Positions 6,161-6,478 of a DNA stretch of 6,478 nucleotides are shown piece by piece; positions within the stretch are counted from its first letter, which is position 1; each line of letters opens with the position of its first letter. The stretch comes from an uncultured Planctomycetaceae bacterium (GTDB lineage: Bacteria > Planctomycetota > Phycisphaerae > UBA1845 > UTPLA1). The translations under genes and the position numbers were made by a program. The DNA lies in assembly GCA_938008425.1 (NCBI GenBank), contig CALLKH010000477.1:1-6478 (forward strand), read 5' to 3'. The notes below the pieces were generated by a model. That model made no database searches. It was not told the origin of the DNA and saw only the letters and a list, made by a program, of their open reading frames with translations.

Positions 6161-6478
6161 ATGGATAATCACACCCTTGAAATCTGTCTGGCGCTGGGCG
6201 TTCTCGTCCCGCTGCTCAGCTTTACGTTTCTGGCGTTCTGGGGGCCGACGCTCGGGAAGCCGAAGGCGTCGTATGTCGCGCTCCTTGCGATTCTCATCAG
6301 CTGCGCACTCGGGACCTACGTGCTGATCACCTGGTATGGGATGGACGATGCCGCGCGGACGGCCGCATCGGCGGGGGTTTTCTGGTACGACTGGGGCAAG
6401 CTCGGCAGCATTCCCATCCAGATCAGCGTCAAGCTGGATTCACTCACCGTGATCATGTTCTTCATGGTCACGTTCATC
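6161..6478 (+). CDS. nuoL: NADH-quinone oxidoreductase subunit L (NuoL), N-terminal part
   Basis: The first 106 codons are present and the rest lies beyond the window. NuoL is the distal antiporter-like proton-pumping subunit of complex I, normally about 600-700 residues. Visible are a first helix (about 7-27), a second helix (about 38-57), then FWYDWGKLGSIPIQISVKLD (73-92) running into SLTVIMFFMVTFI. This matches the NuoL pattern of a periplasmic 'W...G...I...LDxLSxxMxxVVTxI' segment entering helix 3. The order J-K-L is the standard one and supports the call over NuoM or MrpA-like relatives. ATG 6161 is the only start codon in frame after the TGA at 6104-6106. No good ribosome site is seen. 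The 63-bp gap from nuoK is longer than the nuoJ-nuoK gap. Confidence 0.93.
   Translation, partial: MDNHTLEICLALGVLVPLLSFTFLAFWGPTLGKPKASYVALLAILISCALGTYVLITWYGMDDAARTAASAGVFWYDWGKLGSIPIQISVKLDSLTVIMFFMVTFI

Overview
The window is GC-rich bacterial DNA (about 60% by eye) whose recognisable core is part of a proton-pumping NADH:quinone oxidoreductase (complex I) operon. The large NuoH with extra membrane helices, the small zinc-ribbon gene inside the cluster, weak or absent Shine-Dalgarno sites and the clusters of short palindromes suggest a Planctomycetota-like organism. That assignment is inference from impression; no marker gene here proves it.

Layout. Bases 1-48 are the last 15 codons of an unidentified + strand gene. 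It converges on a minus strand gene (81-1811) for a multi-spanning GT-C-type glycosyltransferase-like membrane protein. A 67-bp gap (1812-1878) separates this from a divergent + strand gene (TTG start, 1879-2877), which looks like a half-length, degenerate hydantoinase/oxoprolinase (ASKHA-fold) protein. A 203-bp spacer follows, with a nested inverted repeat and a possible -10 box. The complex I block then runs to the end of the window on the + strand: nuoH (3081-4820), a palindrome-rich spacer (4821-5040), a 77-residue two-CxxC zinc-ribbon protein (5041-5274), nuoJ (5281-5778), nuoK (5783-6097) and the first 106 codons of nuoL (6161 to the edge).

How the genes work together. NuoH, J, K and L are membrane-arm subunits. 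NuoH joins the quinone site to the membrane domain, J and K carry part of the proton pathway, and L is a distal antiporter-like pump. The usual nuoI (two 4Fe-4S ferredoxin-like subunit) is missing from its normal place between nuoH and nuoJ, where the palindromes and the zinc-ribbon gene sit instead. The genes immediately upstream of nuoH are not nuoA-G, so this seems to be a membrane-arm sub-cluster separated from the peripheral-arm genes.

Most unusual points: the roughly 170-residue N-terminal extension of NuoH plus an extra C-terminal helix; the zinc-ribbon protein in the nuoI slot, in the same frame as nuoJ and separated from it by one TAG; the REP-like hairpin cluster inside the operon; and the apparent loss of the phosphate-loop glycines in the hydantoinase-like protein. 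I saw no CRISPR array, insertion sequence, complete tRNA or rRNA.
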